From assembly GCA_012931725.1 (NCBI GenBank), contig CM022945.1:154909354-154973353 (forward strand): a stretch of 64,000 nt of DNA, written 5' to 3'. Both the position numbers and the translations under genes were made by a program. Numbering within the stretch: the stretch's first letter is position 1; each line of letters opens with the position of its first letter. Positions 30,478-41,478 of this stretch are shown in pieces. The notes beneath the pieces are model-generated. The model was not told the DNA's origin, searched no databases, and saw nothing but the letters and a program-made list of their open reading frames with translations. The stretch is from Litsea cubeba. Its lineage: Eukaryota; Streptophyta; Magnoliopsida; Laurales; Lauraceae.

Positions 30478-31200
30478 CTGATCTCTTTTTTTTCTTCAGT
30501 TTTTTGTATCTTTAATTGCTACAGTTGCGAGCTGGATATGAACCGATTCACAATTGATTTAATGGTTTTGATAGAATGGGTTCCTCTATTAGGCAGTGCA
30601 TCTGTGATCACATAAATTGAAAGCCACTTCTGAGGCAGGTGAATTTTTTACAACATTTATTTACACGGTGATTTTTGTTTCCGCCGAAGGTGGAAACTGG
30701 AGTCTTACCACCATTTTAGTTTCAACTGTGACGAAAACATTTTAAACAGTGCAAGTAAGACTAAAAGAAAGTGATCTTCTTCTTCCTAGATCCAGATATG
30801 CTATCCACAAAACTTGTGGAAAATGATTTCACCTACAAAAATAAAAACCATTGAAAAGATTAACATGGAACACTGGGAAGTCATTCCAGTTAGAAACTAT
30901 TTTCATTTTGCGGAAAATGCACAATATAGCCATTAATTAGATCTTGATTTTCAGTACATTCAAAGAAACTTGCAGTACATTCAGTTATCTATGGGATGGA
31001 AATTGTGTTGTTGGGGATCTTATGCTATATGAAGTGAGGGAAGTTCTAGGTAATTTATGAAGTCACCATTTAATGGGTTTGCTGTTGTCTGCGTGCACTT
31101 AGATGATAGTATTAGAGGATCTCTTTCTTATGACCCATTAAAACATGATGGATACATCTGCACCAAGCCTGACACATCATCAAAGTCTACAAGCATAAAG
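30478..31200. other. Intergenic, nothing recognisable
   Basis: AT-rich DNA. No domain, tRNA, inverted repeat or convincing frame seen on either strand. Confidence 0.6.
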
Positions 31201-31291
31201 AGACATAGACCACTAAGGTTTTGGGCCATCGTTTCTCTTCGATGAGTCTATTTGAGATCTAAGAAAAAAAAAGACATAGACCACTAAGGTT
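31201..31291 (+). mobile_element. Tiny 5'-truncated retroposon with 20-bp target duplication
   Basis: AGACATAGACCACTAAGGTT occurs at 31201-31220 and exactly again at 31272-31291. Between them lie 51 bp that end in an A-rich tail (AAGAAAAAAAAA). A long target duplication plus a 3' A tail is the mark of LINE-type target-primed insertion, here of a severely truncated LINE or SINE. The 40-bp body is too short to classify. Confidence 0.7.
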
Positions 31292-31633
31292 AAACCAACT
31301 ACGTTCTTTGATCACGGTTGATTCAAGAAAAGCCTTGTCCAAAGTGTGGAGACAGCTTGACTATTCTAGGCAAGGGTCCTCCAAACGGGTTCATTAAGTA
31401 ATCATACCCTTACCTGGGGGCAATTCTATTAATCGAGATTTCATAAGACCGGGTTAGGAGGCCTATGTGTACTCTCTCGTCTTTTAAATAAAAAATTTTC
31501 AAAATAAAAATTTTTTTAAAATAATGTTTTTAAAATAATAAATAATAAATAATATTTTAAAAAAAATCTTAAAAAAATAAATAAATAAATAAAAATAAAA
31601 AAGATTTTTCAAAAAAAAAAAAAAAACACTTCC
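31292..31633. other. Intergenic and AT low-complexity DNA
   Basis: 31485-31630 is almost pure A/T, including AAATAAATAAAT runs and a poly-A stretch. No gene. The left boundary of TAT-2 may lie in or just before this stretch. Confidence 0.5.
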
Positions 31634-31920
31634 GTCATTTTTGGGTTCGGATTGGAGAAATTTTGGTCTCCTCCTTTCTGAGCACTGGCGCTCGCGGAAA
31701 TCGTTGAGCCCGTGTTCAGATTGGAATGCCTTTTGCTCTATTTGATGAACCCGATCTTGGCCTTTCAAAAAAAAAAAAAAACTAGTCATTTTTGGATTCA
31801 GAATCGAGAAATTATGGTTCATTTCCTTTTCAGTACTGGCGCTCGCGGAAATTGCTGAGACCGCATTTGGATCGGAATACCATCTGCTCTCTTTGATGAA
31901 TCCAATCTTGACCTTTTAAA
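31634..31920. repeat. Tandem pair of ~150-bp units before TAT-2 gag
   Basis: Two diverged copies begin CATTTTTGG (about 31636 and 31789) and share ACTGGCGCTCGCGGAAAT, TTTGATGAA and ATCTTG. Each ends in a poly-A or A-rich run. They probably belong to the TAT-2 leader or LTR: related phrases (GGAGCTCGCAG...TGTTGAGCCC) occur in TAT-3 near 40535 and 40597. Confidence 0.55.
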
Positions 31921-32310
31921 ACAGAGAATCTCATCTCATGGATGCGGTCTCAAAACATTTGTGTCTAGTGGTACTAGTACGCCCTTTCAGGGTCTACTGC
32001 ATTCGCGACCGGCACATTTGTAACTCCAACCTTATATTCTTCTTACATCGAGCAAGCTCCGCTTCTCGATAAGTCGGATTTAGGTTTACAATTGCTTCTA
32101 GCAGTCACTGGGACGCTCATTCTGGGCTTACCATACCTGCGATCAGAACAATTGTACCCTCTATGGCGTTTTGCCTTCTTCATATTGCTTGGGTCATCTC
32201 CCTCGAGCGATTTGAAAAGACAAAAGCATAGAACTTCTCATTTATGATCATCATATTCTTGTGATTACTAATGGATGTGGTCTTGTTTCAGAAATTTTTC
32301 AAAAAAACTA

Positions 32311-34691
32311 ACAATGGCAGCATCACTAACCATTACTTTCGATGAGAACAAGCACCAGCTCATGCTTCAACAGAAGCAAACCACGCTCACCTACAAGAGC
32401 CCCATCAGTTGCCGAAGTGTCAACTCCCTCGGCAACTCTCTGAACTCCGGGTCAACCTTGACTCCCCGGACTATCGTCTTTGGGACGCTGGGACCATTCC
32501 CACTTCCCGAAGAACAAACGGCTCCTTCCAAGAAGCAGAAGGTCGCCTCTCAACGTGTCACTACCGTTGACACCAAAGGCGAGCACCAGAAGGCCCTAAG
32601 CCCGTGGCACCCCCACGAAGCCTCGACCCGCAAACGACCAGGTCTATCCCAAGACTTGGTCCCCAAGACCTTCACCAAAACAAAGAAGGTCCCAAACATC
32701 CACCAAGCCAGTATACCTGGCCCCACTCAAAGAGAACCAGTTCTACCATCTTGCTTACATGAAAGAGGAGAGACCCATCTCCAACCTGACTCCCAAGTCA
32801 ACCCAGCATGAGCCGGCTTATTCTTACACGCCCAAAATCAAGTCATGCTCGGGATATACTCAAGGAGCATGGGATCAAGTCACCATATCCTTATGGATTA
32901 ACTCGGTCCCGTTCCCTACAAAATTAAAGCATCCTACTCTCCAAACATATACGGGGAAAGGATCAGCCAGACAACACGTCATCCACTTCAAGATCTTGAC
33001 GGGAGCTATCGCGGATCAAGATGCACTCAAGATCCGCCTCTTTGCAAGTACCTTAAAAGGTACGGCTTTCGATTGGTACTCCACTCTACCGGAGGACTCC
33101 ATCCAAAATTGGGCCATGTTAGAGACACGCTTCCTGACTCACTTCAAAGGTGAGGATCATCCCGCTACTATGGCTCAGCTGTGCAGCCTAAAACAGGGGG
33201 AGAATGAGTCAACATATGACTTCATTCATAGGTGGAAAGCAATGGCATACAAATGCTCTGATGTATTGCCACAAGCGTCGCTAGTCGACATCTGCCGAAA
33301 CAACATGAGAGCTAGAATCCGCTCCATGATCATCGGCAACAAATCAAAGAACCTGGGAGAACTCCTAGAAGCTTCCATGGGAGCTGAAACGGTGATTAAA
33401 GACCTCAACAGTCAGAAATCATCAAGAAAAGAGCCAACCACCATTGCAACCTCAAAAAACAAAGAAAAAAGAGGTCCTCAATCTACAAACCAAGTCAGCT
33501 CCTCAGCCACCAAAGAAAGCATAAAACAAAGCTGCTGGTAAGAGACCTGAACTCTTAGATGCCTTCAAAGAGCGAGTAAAAAAGAAATACCCATTCGATG
33601 AAGATGTTGATGAAATCTTCGGGGCTCTCGTGGAAAATGGCAAGCTCACTTTGCCTGAACCCAAAATACCGAGTGATGTTGGCAAAACCAACGATCCTCG
33701 GTATTGTCCGTACCATCAGATGATCTCGCATCCTCTCAATCAATGCTTCGTTGTGAGGGAGAAAATAAACGAGATGTGGAAAAACGGAGTCATCACCTTT
33801 GACAAAAACTATGGGTCTGCCTCCGTTAACATGGTGTCATGTGGACAAACATCAAAATAACCGAAGAAGAAGATCACTACTTCCTTCAAGGTGATAAACT
33901 CAATCCAAGCGTCCGAGGAACTGGTTCCTTACCCGACACCAGATCTCCTAGAAGATGAAAATTGGGAGGTCGTGAAAACAAAGCCTACAGCTCAACAACA
34001 AAGGCAGGCTAGGAAACATCTCCTCAAGCTCAAACGGCAAGAGAAGACCCGGCCAAAATAAGAAGTCCAAGAAAAGGCAGAGGCTTCCTCTACCGCTTTA
34101 CTGGAGGCAACAAAAACGTCCCTTCCACAGACTTCAAAGGGGGTAAGAAAATTCACTCTCAGTGATTTCATGCCACCTCAATTCAAAGAAGCCACGCAAG
34201 GGGCATCATACTCTTGCAATTCGGTAGTTGGATTCTCCATTGATGGATATGAGTCCAGCGATACCGATGATGTATTCGAATCCAACTACACCGACAAGTG
34301 GGAGGAGTCCCTTGAAATAGGAGAATATCTCTCTGATGAAGAATGGCTTCCTGAGACTCATCTTATGCCACTAATCTGGTATAACCCCTTACAGCCACAA
34401 GGATCCTGGTCTGATGATGAAGAAGACCAAGAGGCTGTACAAGAAAATGTTGTTGAACCAGCACCCGTCATTGCTCCAGTGGAAATCAACTATGTTGAGC
34501 CACAAAGAATTGATGAAGAAGAAGATTTGGCTCCCATGCCTGATCTTGAAGAATATGCAAGGATCTTGCAGCATCTCGCTCTAGAACAAGAGCAAGACCG
34601 CGTCAACAAGCTTCCTCGCAATCCAGAGCCTGAAGTCCCTGAAGACCATCAGGTACATCCTCCCTTAACTCCTGAAAATGGAGAAAATTGA
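32311..34691 (+). pseudogene. TAT-2 Gag
   Basis: ATG at 32311 (MAASLTITFDENKHQLML), with a Gln/Thr/Pro-rich N-terminus to about 32855. The Retrotrans_gag domain follows (HPTLQTYTGKGSARQHV, TAFDWYSTLPEDSIQNW, ETRFLTHFKGEDHP). A Cys/His motif CPYHQMISHPLNQC lies near 33707-33748, then an acidic linker (33900-34691). Frameshifts are evident: one C missing at about 32891 relative to TAT-3, and another near 33540. Against TAT-3, the coiled segment that should precede the Gag domain (DAITRIQQLEQGQQRIE) is missing, so the N-terminus is joined directly to the domain by a deletion. Confidence 0.8.
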
Positions 34692-34709
34692 TGGATAGAC
34701 GATCCTCTT

Positions 34710-36164
34710 ATGTCTGAGGATGAGTCTGACTCCGATCAGGCAACGTCTCCTATTAGAGCTTTCTATAATGTGATAATTCGGGATTATAGCTCTTCCGAAG
34801 CATTGTTTGACGAGATCACTTACACTCCGACGACGCCTAGCAATGTATCCTCTGGAGCCACCTCATCTCACATGACTTTCACTGAGATGACACCCTCTCA
34901 GGTTTCTTCTCCTGAGACTGTGACTTCAAAGCTTACACCCTTCCTGACTGAAGAATCCCCAGCTATTGATGCTTGGGACGATGAATTGGTCAACGAAGAA
35001 GAAAGGTTGCTGGATGCTGTTCAGAACTTGTTCCCGGAAAATGCTCCGTGCAACACAATCACTGAGGATGGCAACTCTGCTGCAGATACATCCTCATCAA
35101 ATGAAAAATGGTAGCCTCTTGATCCTGAAGACAATCTTCCAAATGAAGACCCTTCTCAAGAAGCTCTCGAAGTTGGTAGAGGCACCCGCTCTGGCCGGGA
35201 CTACCACAAGAATTACAACCAATCTTCCTTTACATATGTAAATCCTTTGGGAAAAGATGTTGTAAGCGCCCCTAGTGGCAACAATGATGAACATGCAGGC
35301 CCTAAGGAGGCTTTCAAGTATGACTTGATTGAACATTTCAAGAACATACCTTCACCTCTGCACATCCTAGATTTATTACGAATGTCTCCGCGCACTCGTG
35401 ATAATCTCATTTCAGAATTACAAAAGCTGAATGAGGATGTCGACAAACATGCCCCGCAAGTCCTCCAAATTGAAATGGACTATCGGGTCAAAAACTCAAA
35501 AGCTTCCTCAAAGGGAGGAAAGAAGAAAACTGAGGGATCATGCATTGAATGCCTCTCGGTTCAAAAAGCAACCAGTGCAACCATCGCCTTCACTAAGGAC
35601 GACCTCCTACTTGGCGAAATAAGACACAACCGACCCCTGTACTTCACAGGGTACATCAAGGAAATGCCTATGCACAGAGTTCAGATCGACCCAGGTTCTG
35701 CACTCAACCTCATCTCCATTTTGGCTTTCGAAGAGTTTGGCATCCCAAAGGACGACCTCCTACTTGGCAAAACAAGGCACAACTGACCCCTGTACTTCAC
35801 AGGGTACATCAAGGAAATGCCTATGCACAGAGTTCAGATCGACCCAGGTTCTGCACTCAACCTCATCTCCACTTTGGCTTTCGAAGAGTTGGGCATCCCA
35901 CCCAGCAAGCTGAACCACACATCTGTATCTATCTTTCGATACGATGGGAGTACTCAAAGGCCTTTCGGCAAAATCAGGCTCAAGTTGCAGATCGGTGATC
36001 TTATCTCTGAGGTCACTGTGTATGCAATAAAAGCCCCTTCATACTACAACATCCTTCTCGGACGCCCCTGGATCCACGAGAATGATGTTGTCCCTTCAAC
36101 TCTACATCAATGCCTCAAGTTTGTTGGCGACGACGGCATGATACATCGAGTCTTTTCGGACTGA
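34710..36164 (+). pseudogene. TAT-2 Gag-protease linker and aspartic protease with duplicated active site
   Basis: Acidic Ser/Thr-rich linker (34710-35240), then PYDLIEHFKNIPS-type segment and LLRMSPRTRDNLISELQKL, and the protease active-site strand RVQIDPGSALNLIS. Bases 35595-35747 and 35748-35900 are a 153-bp (51-codon) direct duplication, so two DPGSALN motifs stand in tandem. The second copy carries a TGA at about 35784. After it come the flap region and LLGRPWIHENDVVPSTLHQC. The TAT-3 copy has one unit only. Confidence 0.8.
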
Positions 36165-36290
36165 AAACCATTCAAAGGTAAAGAAGTCCACTTTGCAGAC
36201 TCACAGATGTATAAAGGTGAGAAAGAAGAAGAGGAGAAGCACACAGCACCCTTGGCCGAAAATCTCCAGAAAGATAAAGGCAAGGCTCCT

Positions 36291-36444
36291 TGATGGACCA
36301 CGCTCCTAGCGCCTGGTCCTACCGAGGTCGGCGGACGTGGGAGTCCGTTGGGTCCGACCCTTTCGTGACCGGGGGGCAAGGGCATGCATCAACATTTCTT
36401 TGTGTGGGTGTGCCAGATTTTCTATTTTTACTTGGAACTGCAAG
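36291..36444. other. Unassigned junction between TAT-2 and TAT-3
   Basis: 154 bp that match neither the protease-RT linker of TAT-3 nor its LTR. Relatively GC-rich up to 36390 (ACCGAGGTCGGCGGACGT). The last five bases, GCAAG (36440-36444), should be the target duplication of TAT-3. Confidence 0.4.
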
Positions 36445-38886
36445 TGTTGATCCGGAGATCAACTTTCACAAGTAAAAAGGAAATCAACTTCTTTCAAGTT
36501 TTCCATTGCACATATATTTAAGAAAAGAGACATTTTCTCGATTTGCCGTGAAAGGCGATTTTTTTGGCATTTATAGCCGATTTTGGCGTTTATAGCCGTT
36601 TTACAATCCTTATCAATAATGAAAGACAAGAGTTGTGATTTTTGTCTATTTTAAAAAAATACAAACTACAATGAAAAGCAAGAAAAGGAGGATCTAACTT
36701 CTCAGGAGATTGTGCGGGACCTGTTCAGATTGACGGTCGCAAGCCATATGTGGATTCGCCATAATCCATGCAGATGAGAATAGAGGATGCTATTGATTCA
36801 CTTGGCTTGGCTATAACCTCAGGTTTTTAGAGAACAAAGACCAAAAGGAGGTCCTATGTCCAATAAAAAGCCGAGTAGACGGGCTGAAAAGCCACATCTA
36901 AGCCGTTTGAAGGCAGAAGGAGAAGGCAAGGACTTGGGGGGGGGGTACCCCCCCAAGGAACTTTTGTCACCTTGTAGCGGTGGTCGGTGTAGAACTTCCA
37001 CAGAGTTTTCTCTCTTAGATTTCTGATGCCTTTTTCTGTCTGAGTTTCCGGATTTTCTGCAGTCTGTTGTCTGTGTGTTTGTGATTCTTTTCTTCTTGGA
37101 GAGCTCTCCTATTTATAAGCTTTTAAGTAGCCATTTAGGAGGGTTTATGAGCCTTAATTGTCATAAATCTACATAAAGGGAGGAGTTACAAGATTGAATT
37201 CTTTATTTTGTAACTCCTTTTTCTTGGCTTCTGATTGGCCGGAGGAGATTGAGGGCATTCAATCGCCTTTAATCGCCATGATGGGAGGAGTTTCATGGGT
37301 TAAATGCCATGAATCTCTTGACTTGTAACTCCCGGATGCTTGCTTCTGATTGGGCCGTCCAAAGAAATGGATTAATGACTGTAATAAAGCTAGTCAATTA
37401 ATCGCATTAAGTGGTCGCCGAGCAGTTGAAGAGTCGCGGGCCGTGCCGCGTCTTTTGGGATTCTTCTGGCGATGATCATCGATGGATCTTCATGTAGATC
37501 GACATCGGATGACCATGTAACTTTAGGTGTTGGTTGCCAACAGCGGGTCGGTACCATCTGTCCTGTCGATTTCTCGATCGGTCGGGTAGAAAGCACACTT
37601 TTTTTGGTTGACCGGGTGGCAATCAATGTTGTTTTCGATACTCTTGATGATTACCCATATTTTTTTACGGATGTCAGAGGATTTGGTGTCTCAAAAGTAT
37701 GAATTTTGGAAAATACCAGAGGCCGGACACTTAGAATCGCGAAAAAATGGCGAAAAACGGGGTTTCCGGGGCCCACCGAACGATCCCGGGCCCCAGGGTC
37801 ACCGGCGGCCCTGGGCCAGGGTCACAGGGGACCCTGGGCCAGGGTCACAGGGGTCTGCGACCCTGGGGGGTTTTTTTCCGCTTTTGTCCTGTTTTGTGTC
37901 CGTTTCTGCTGTTTTTTTATTCTTTTTCTTCTGTATTTTTCCTTGACATTTTTGATCATTTATTGGCTTGATTTCCCTGTAGAAAACCTAATGAGAATCC
38001 TTGCATTTTATTTTGCAAAGTTTCCAATTTTCCGAGAAAGCCGAAGACTTTGTTGCGCAGAGCTGCTGATTTTCCGTCAGAAGCTGAAACTGGGACAAAC
38101 GATGTCGGAATGACCTGAGATTTGAGGTGAAGCCTCCTAAGCAATAAATAAGACCAACCATAGGCTTCTGTTTGAGTTTTAAAGCCGTTTGGGGTCCTAT
38201 CACTAGTAGACTTGCTTTCGTCGCGATGAAGATGTCGCGGTTTGATGTGCGGTCAACCGATGTCCGATTGACTTGAAATTTGACAGGGAACCTATTGGAG
38301 TCATTTTAAGATGATCCATAGGCTCTGTCTTGGAAACCATGGTCCCGGGAGGCTTTGCCACCGAGAGGCCTGATTTGGCTTCCGAGCGTCAAACTATGGT
38401 CAAATGTTGTCGAAATGACCTGAAATTTGACGTGTAGCCCTTTGTAAGCATTTTGAAGCCGTCCATGTGCTCTATCTGATGAGTGATGGTCTCGGTGGTT
38501 CTTGCCGCCGAGAGGCTTGATTTAGATGTTCGAGGGTTGATGTAGGGTCAAACATTGTCGGTTTGACTTGGAACTCGACGTGGAGCCTTTTGGATGTATT
38601 TTGAGACCATCCATCGGCTCTGATCGAAGAATTGATGTCTCCGATGCTTTCGCCGCCGGGAGCTCCTTTTCAGTTGTCGGAGAAGCGAAGTTAGCTAAAT
38701 GATTTTGAAATGGCCCGAAACTTCTTGTGTACTCCTCTTTTGGCTGTCTTGAAGGATCTTGCAGTTTTTATTTTATTCTAACAAGATTTGATTTTTTGGA
38801 AGTAGCATTGCCTATTTATGGCAGGTTGCGACTTCATGTAGCTCTTTGGATCTTGAAGAGGCAAAGTGACATTTTTGGTGTCAACA
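36445..38886 (-). repeat. TAT-3 3' LTR (2442 bp)
   Basis: Starts TGTTGATCC and ends GGTGTCAACA, a 6-bp inverted terminal pair TGTTGA/TCAACA; the PPT follows directly. A minus-strand TATA box (TTATAAATAGGAG, about 37107-37119) agrees with the orientation. Internal features: two GGC(A/G)TTTATAGCCG units (36565-36600), a G10/C7 near-palindrome CTTGGG...CCCAAG (36933-36957), a GC minisatellite (37780-37870) and four 148-bp repeats (38040-38700). The start is inferred from the terminal pair because the second LTR is not in view. Confidence 0.75.
38040..38700. repeat. Four degenerate ~148-bp tandem repeats in the TAT-3 LTR
   Basis: Aligned by the phrase GTCGAAATGACCTGAAATTT and variants at 38104, 38262, 38409 and 38557 (spacings 158, 147, 148). 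Each also carries a GCTCTGTCT-like and a GCCGCCGAGAGGC-like phrase. They occupy U3 upstream of the TATA on the minus strand. Confidence 0.75.
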
Positions 38887-39290
38887 AATGCCCCCTCGAG
38901 GTACAGCGACGAGTTGCTTATCATTTGTAGTCGATGTGCCTCGAAGAGATTTGTGAAGGAGAGCCTGTGACTTGCCAAGAGTCTTTGAGCAGTCTTTCTT
39001 TTTGGTATTTGTAGCTTTTTGAGCTTCCAGGGGAATTTTATGGTAGTGAAAGGGATCACGTACCATCTCAAGGCAAAGTTTTGAAGATGACATCAGGGAT
39101 GTGAATTTGGGTTTTGACCTTGTGACCTAACAGGCTGTATGTGGCAGGTTAGGGGGTTGGGTTTGGTTTTGACCGTGTGACCCAACAAGCTGTATGTGGA
39201 ATGTTGGGAGATCAATTTTGGTTTTGATCTTGTGACCTAACAGGCTGTATGTGGCAAGTTAGGGGATCAGGTTTTGGTTTTTTGTTTTTT
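38887..39290. repeat. TAT-3 polypurine tract and three 55-bp tandem repeats
   Basis: Directly inside the LTR the minus strand reads CTCGAGGGGGCATT (38887-38900), the PPT. Three 55-bp units follow at 39111, 39166 and 39221, each starting GTTTTGA(C/T)C and containing AAGCTGTATGTGG or CAGGCTGTATGTGG. The stretch between is non-coding. Confidence 0.75.
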
Positions 39291-39574
39291 GCGGAATGTC
39301 AATTTCAAGATTTTGGCTCAATTTGGTAGATGAGGCTGGATGGTTTGATTTTTGGAAGCTCATGGGGCTTGGAATTCTTTTTGTATGGTCCAATCAACTC
39401 AAAAGAGGCATGGAACCATTTTTGTATACTCTTGGTAAGAGGAATTTCTCTTTGACTAAAAGCCCAAAATTTTTTATTTTTAAGTGCCTAGGTGGTCAAA
39501 CCTGGCTCATATGGGCTAACGCATGGGACCTTAAGCTTTTGAAATGGCTTAGATCTCATATGGTGTCATTTTTG

Positions 39575-39835
39575 TAAAGAATATCCAAAAATATCTCATT
39601 TGGATAGAGAATATCTAAGAATATCTTTACTTGGAGAGAATTTCTCATGTTCCCTTTATTTTGGGAGAGAATATCTCAAGATATCCTCCTTTGGGAAAGA
39701 ATCTTCTATTGATCCTATCTTTTGGGAGAAAATCTCTCATTGATTTCTTTTTGGGAGAGAATCCCTCAAGATATCTTTCTTTTGGGAAAGAATCTTTCTA
39801 ATCTCTTTCTTTTGGTAATGTTACTAATTAGTAAC
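39575..39835. repeat. Degenerate ~40-bp repeats upstream of the PMD gene
   Basis: Six or so imperfect units built on TTTGGGAGAGAATATCTCAA. They end about 40 bp before the TATA box of the antisense gene, so they may form its upstream region. Confidence 0.65.
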
Positions 39836-39874
39836 ACTTACCTCTTTCTTCTTTCCTTCTTTGGTTTGCTCTCT

Positions 39875-40030
39875 TCTATAAAAGCAAGGAGGAGGTTGGA
39901 TCTCTTGCTCTTATTACTTTCTTTTGCAACAATCCCAAGAGGGCTTCAAGACCAAGAGTTCTTCTTCTTCAAGAGCTTCAAGAGTTCTTCTTCTTCAAGA
40001 TCCTCAAGACTTTTCTTCTTCTTCTCCATC
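39875..40030 (+). promoter_or_regulatory. Promoter and 5' UTR of the TAT-3 antisense gene
   Basis: Plus-strand TATA box TCTATAAAAG (39875-39884) with a CT-rich stretch before it, then a leader of about 120 nt with AAGAGTTCTTCTTC repeats to the ATG at 40031. Start site expected near 39905-39915. The polarity is opposite to that of gag-pol. Confidence 0.6.
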
Positions 40031-41478
40031 AATGGCTTCAAGTAAGTTCCCTTTTTCAAGAAAACTCCATTGTAGGAAAAATAAAAAGTTCTTTCTTTTT
40101 TTTTTCGTTTCTTTCTTTTCTTCTTTTTTTTTCCACGTGTTTTTTTTTCTTTTTTTTTTTTACACGTGTTTTCCCTCTTTTTTTTTTCTTGTTTTTTTTT
40201 TTTTTTTTTTACACTCTTTTTTTTTGTGGGCCGTACGGATCTGGCCGTACGGCCACGTGGCCTGTGGGCCACGGCCTGTGGGCCATCCCTTTTTTTTTCT
40301 TTTCTTTCCCTTTTTTTTTCGAGAAAGTTTCTTTTCTTTTTTTTTTTGTTTTCTTTCTCCCTCTTTTTTTTTTGAGAAAGTTTTCTTTTTCTTCTTTTTT
40401 TTTTCTTTTGCTCATCATGATAATGCCCCTTTTTTTTGGCAAACCTAGATGTTCATGCAAGCATTCTATTGTAAATTAAATTTGTAGCATGATGTGATAG
40501 CATACCTGAAAGTTTTCACAAATTTGGGAATTTGGAGCTCGCAGCGATGTTGAGCCCTTCCTGATTTTGCGGAGACTTTGAGGTTTCGAAAGTTTGGATT
40601 TTCGGAGCTCGCAGGAATGTTGAGCCCATCTTCAAGCTTTCTATTTCTTTCGGGATAGTTTCTTTTCCTCGGAATTGCCCCGGAGTCATGTCAAAATTTC
40701 GCCAGATTTTCTTTTAGCGAGATTCTGTCATTTTGATGTTTGATCTTTTTCTTTTCCATCCTTTGCAGGTGGTTCTTTTAGAACGAACAAGGGTAAAGAG
40801 CCTGCTACAAGCGCACCTCGTCGATCTGCTAGATCTTCTAATCCGGCCGTTCAGCAGGTCTTTGAGAAGGTCCAGTATGTTGAGAGAAGTCTGGAAGAAT
40901 GCGACTCCCTCAACAGAGATGAGATGAGGCAACGATTGATCACTCTCAAGGGAGAGAAATTCTATAAGATCATGGTAAGCAGTCGTCCATGGGTGATGGA
41001 AGGTCAGAGGGTTTTGCCCAAGCCTACCTTCTTCTTTGGTGATGCAGTCCCTGATGACATGACATAACAGAGGAGATGTTTTCAGTTCTCTTTCACAGTA
41101 GATGGTGAGAAGAAGACTATTGCTACCCAGTCGACGTTTGATCGCACCGTCTCGATCATGAGCCTTGCCCCCACGTGCTCTAAGAGGGAAGATCCTCCAA
41201 GCTGGGTGAGAAGGACAAACGTAATCAAGACCGGGGTTTTTGTTGGCGGTTCTCCTGGATATACGGAGAGGTCGCCTGTTGACATGGACCTGTTGATGCC
41301 ATCCAGCGGCTACCAGGGTTCTGATTATCCGTCGGTCGATTTGAGACCGGTGGGCCTTGGTATTTTCAGCGGTGACGGCAGCAATTGGATAAAGCCTTTT
41401 CGACTTCGTGGCCGTTTCAATGCTGACTCCGAGTGGAAGTCGTGGACTGATCGCGTCCTGCTGATTGGTGGCGCCATT
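40031..41478 (+). pseudogene. TAT-3 antisense PMD gene, exons 1-2 (left of SIR-B)
   Basis: Exon 1 is only ATGGCTTCAA (40031-40040), followed by GTAAGT. Intron 1 (40041-40768) ends CTTTGCAG. Exon 2 encodes a basic start (GSFRTNKGKEPATSAPRRS) and FYKIMVSSRPWVMEG, and reads on to the SIR-B insertion. An in-frame TAA at 41065-41067 interrupts it. The intron is T-rich (40085-40430) with a GC island. Splice sites, phase and the match into exon 2 agree, so I trust the start. The PMD domain itself begins at the end of this segment and continues at 51074. Confidence 0.7.
40041..40768 (+). other. Intron 1 of the PMD gene: poly-T with GC palindrome island
   Basis: Dozens of T6-T12 runs flank a 60-bp GC-rich island (40228-40287) that contains two overlapping 12-bp palindromes, GGCCGTACGGCC (40243-40254) and GGCCACGTGGCC (40251-40262), plus a repeated GGCCTGTGGGCCA. 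A pair of GGAGCTCGCAG...TGTTGAGCCC phrases at 40535 and 40597 marks a 62-bp duplication. Phe-rich frames here are not genes. Confidence 0.7.

Larger units (their letters stand above)
31921..36290 (+). mobile_element. TAT-2: plus-strand gag-protease remnant of a Tat-like element
   Basis: Gag and protease closely match the minus-strand TAT-3 (60185-63923) but face the other way. Homology stops abruptly at 36290, after the protease, in AAGGCTCCT. No RT, RNase H or integrase follows and neither LTR nor PBS is clear. The leader has a likely intron acceptor (CTTGTTTCAG, ending 32292) just before the gag ATG at 32311. Frame changes and stops make it non-functional. Confidence 0.75.

Noticed and set aside
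37706..38113. 135-codon frame in the TAT-3 LTR
   Set aside because: Built on the GC minisatellite and poly-T; no domain, and a shifted frame is equally open.
39924..40479. Phe-rich and Lys-rich overlapping frames on both strands
   Set aside because: They translate poly-T/poly-A runs in an intron; no domain and no conserved start.
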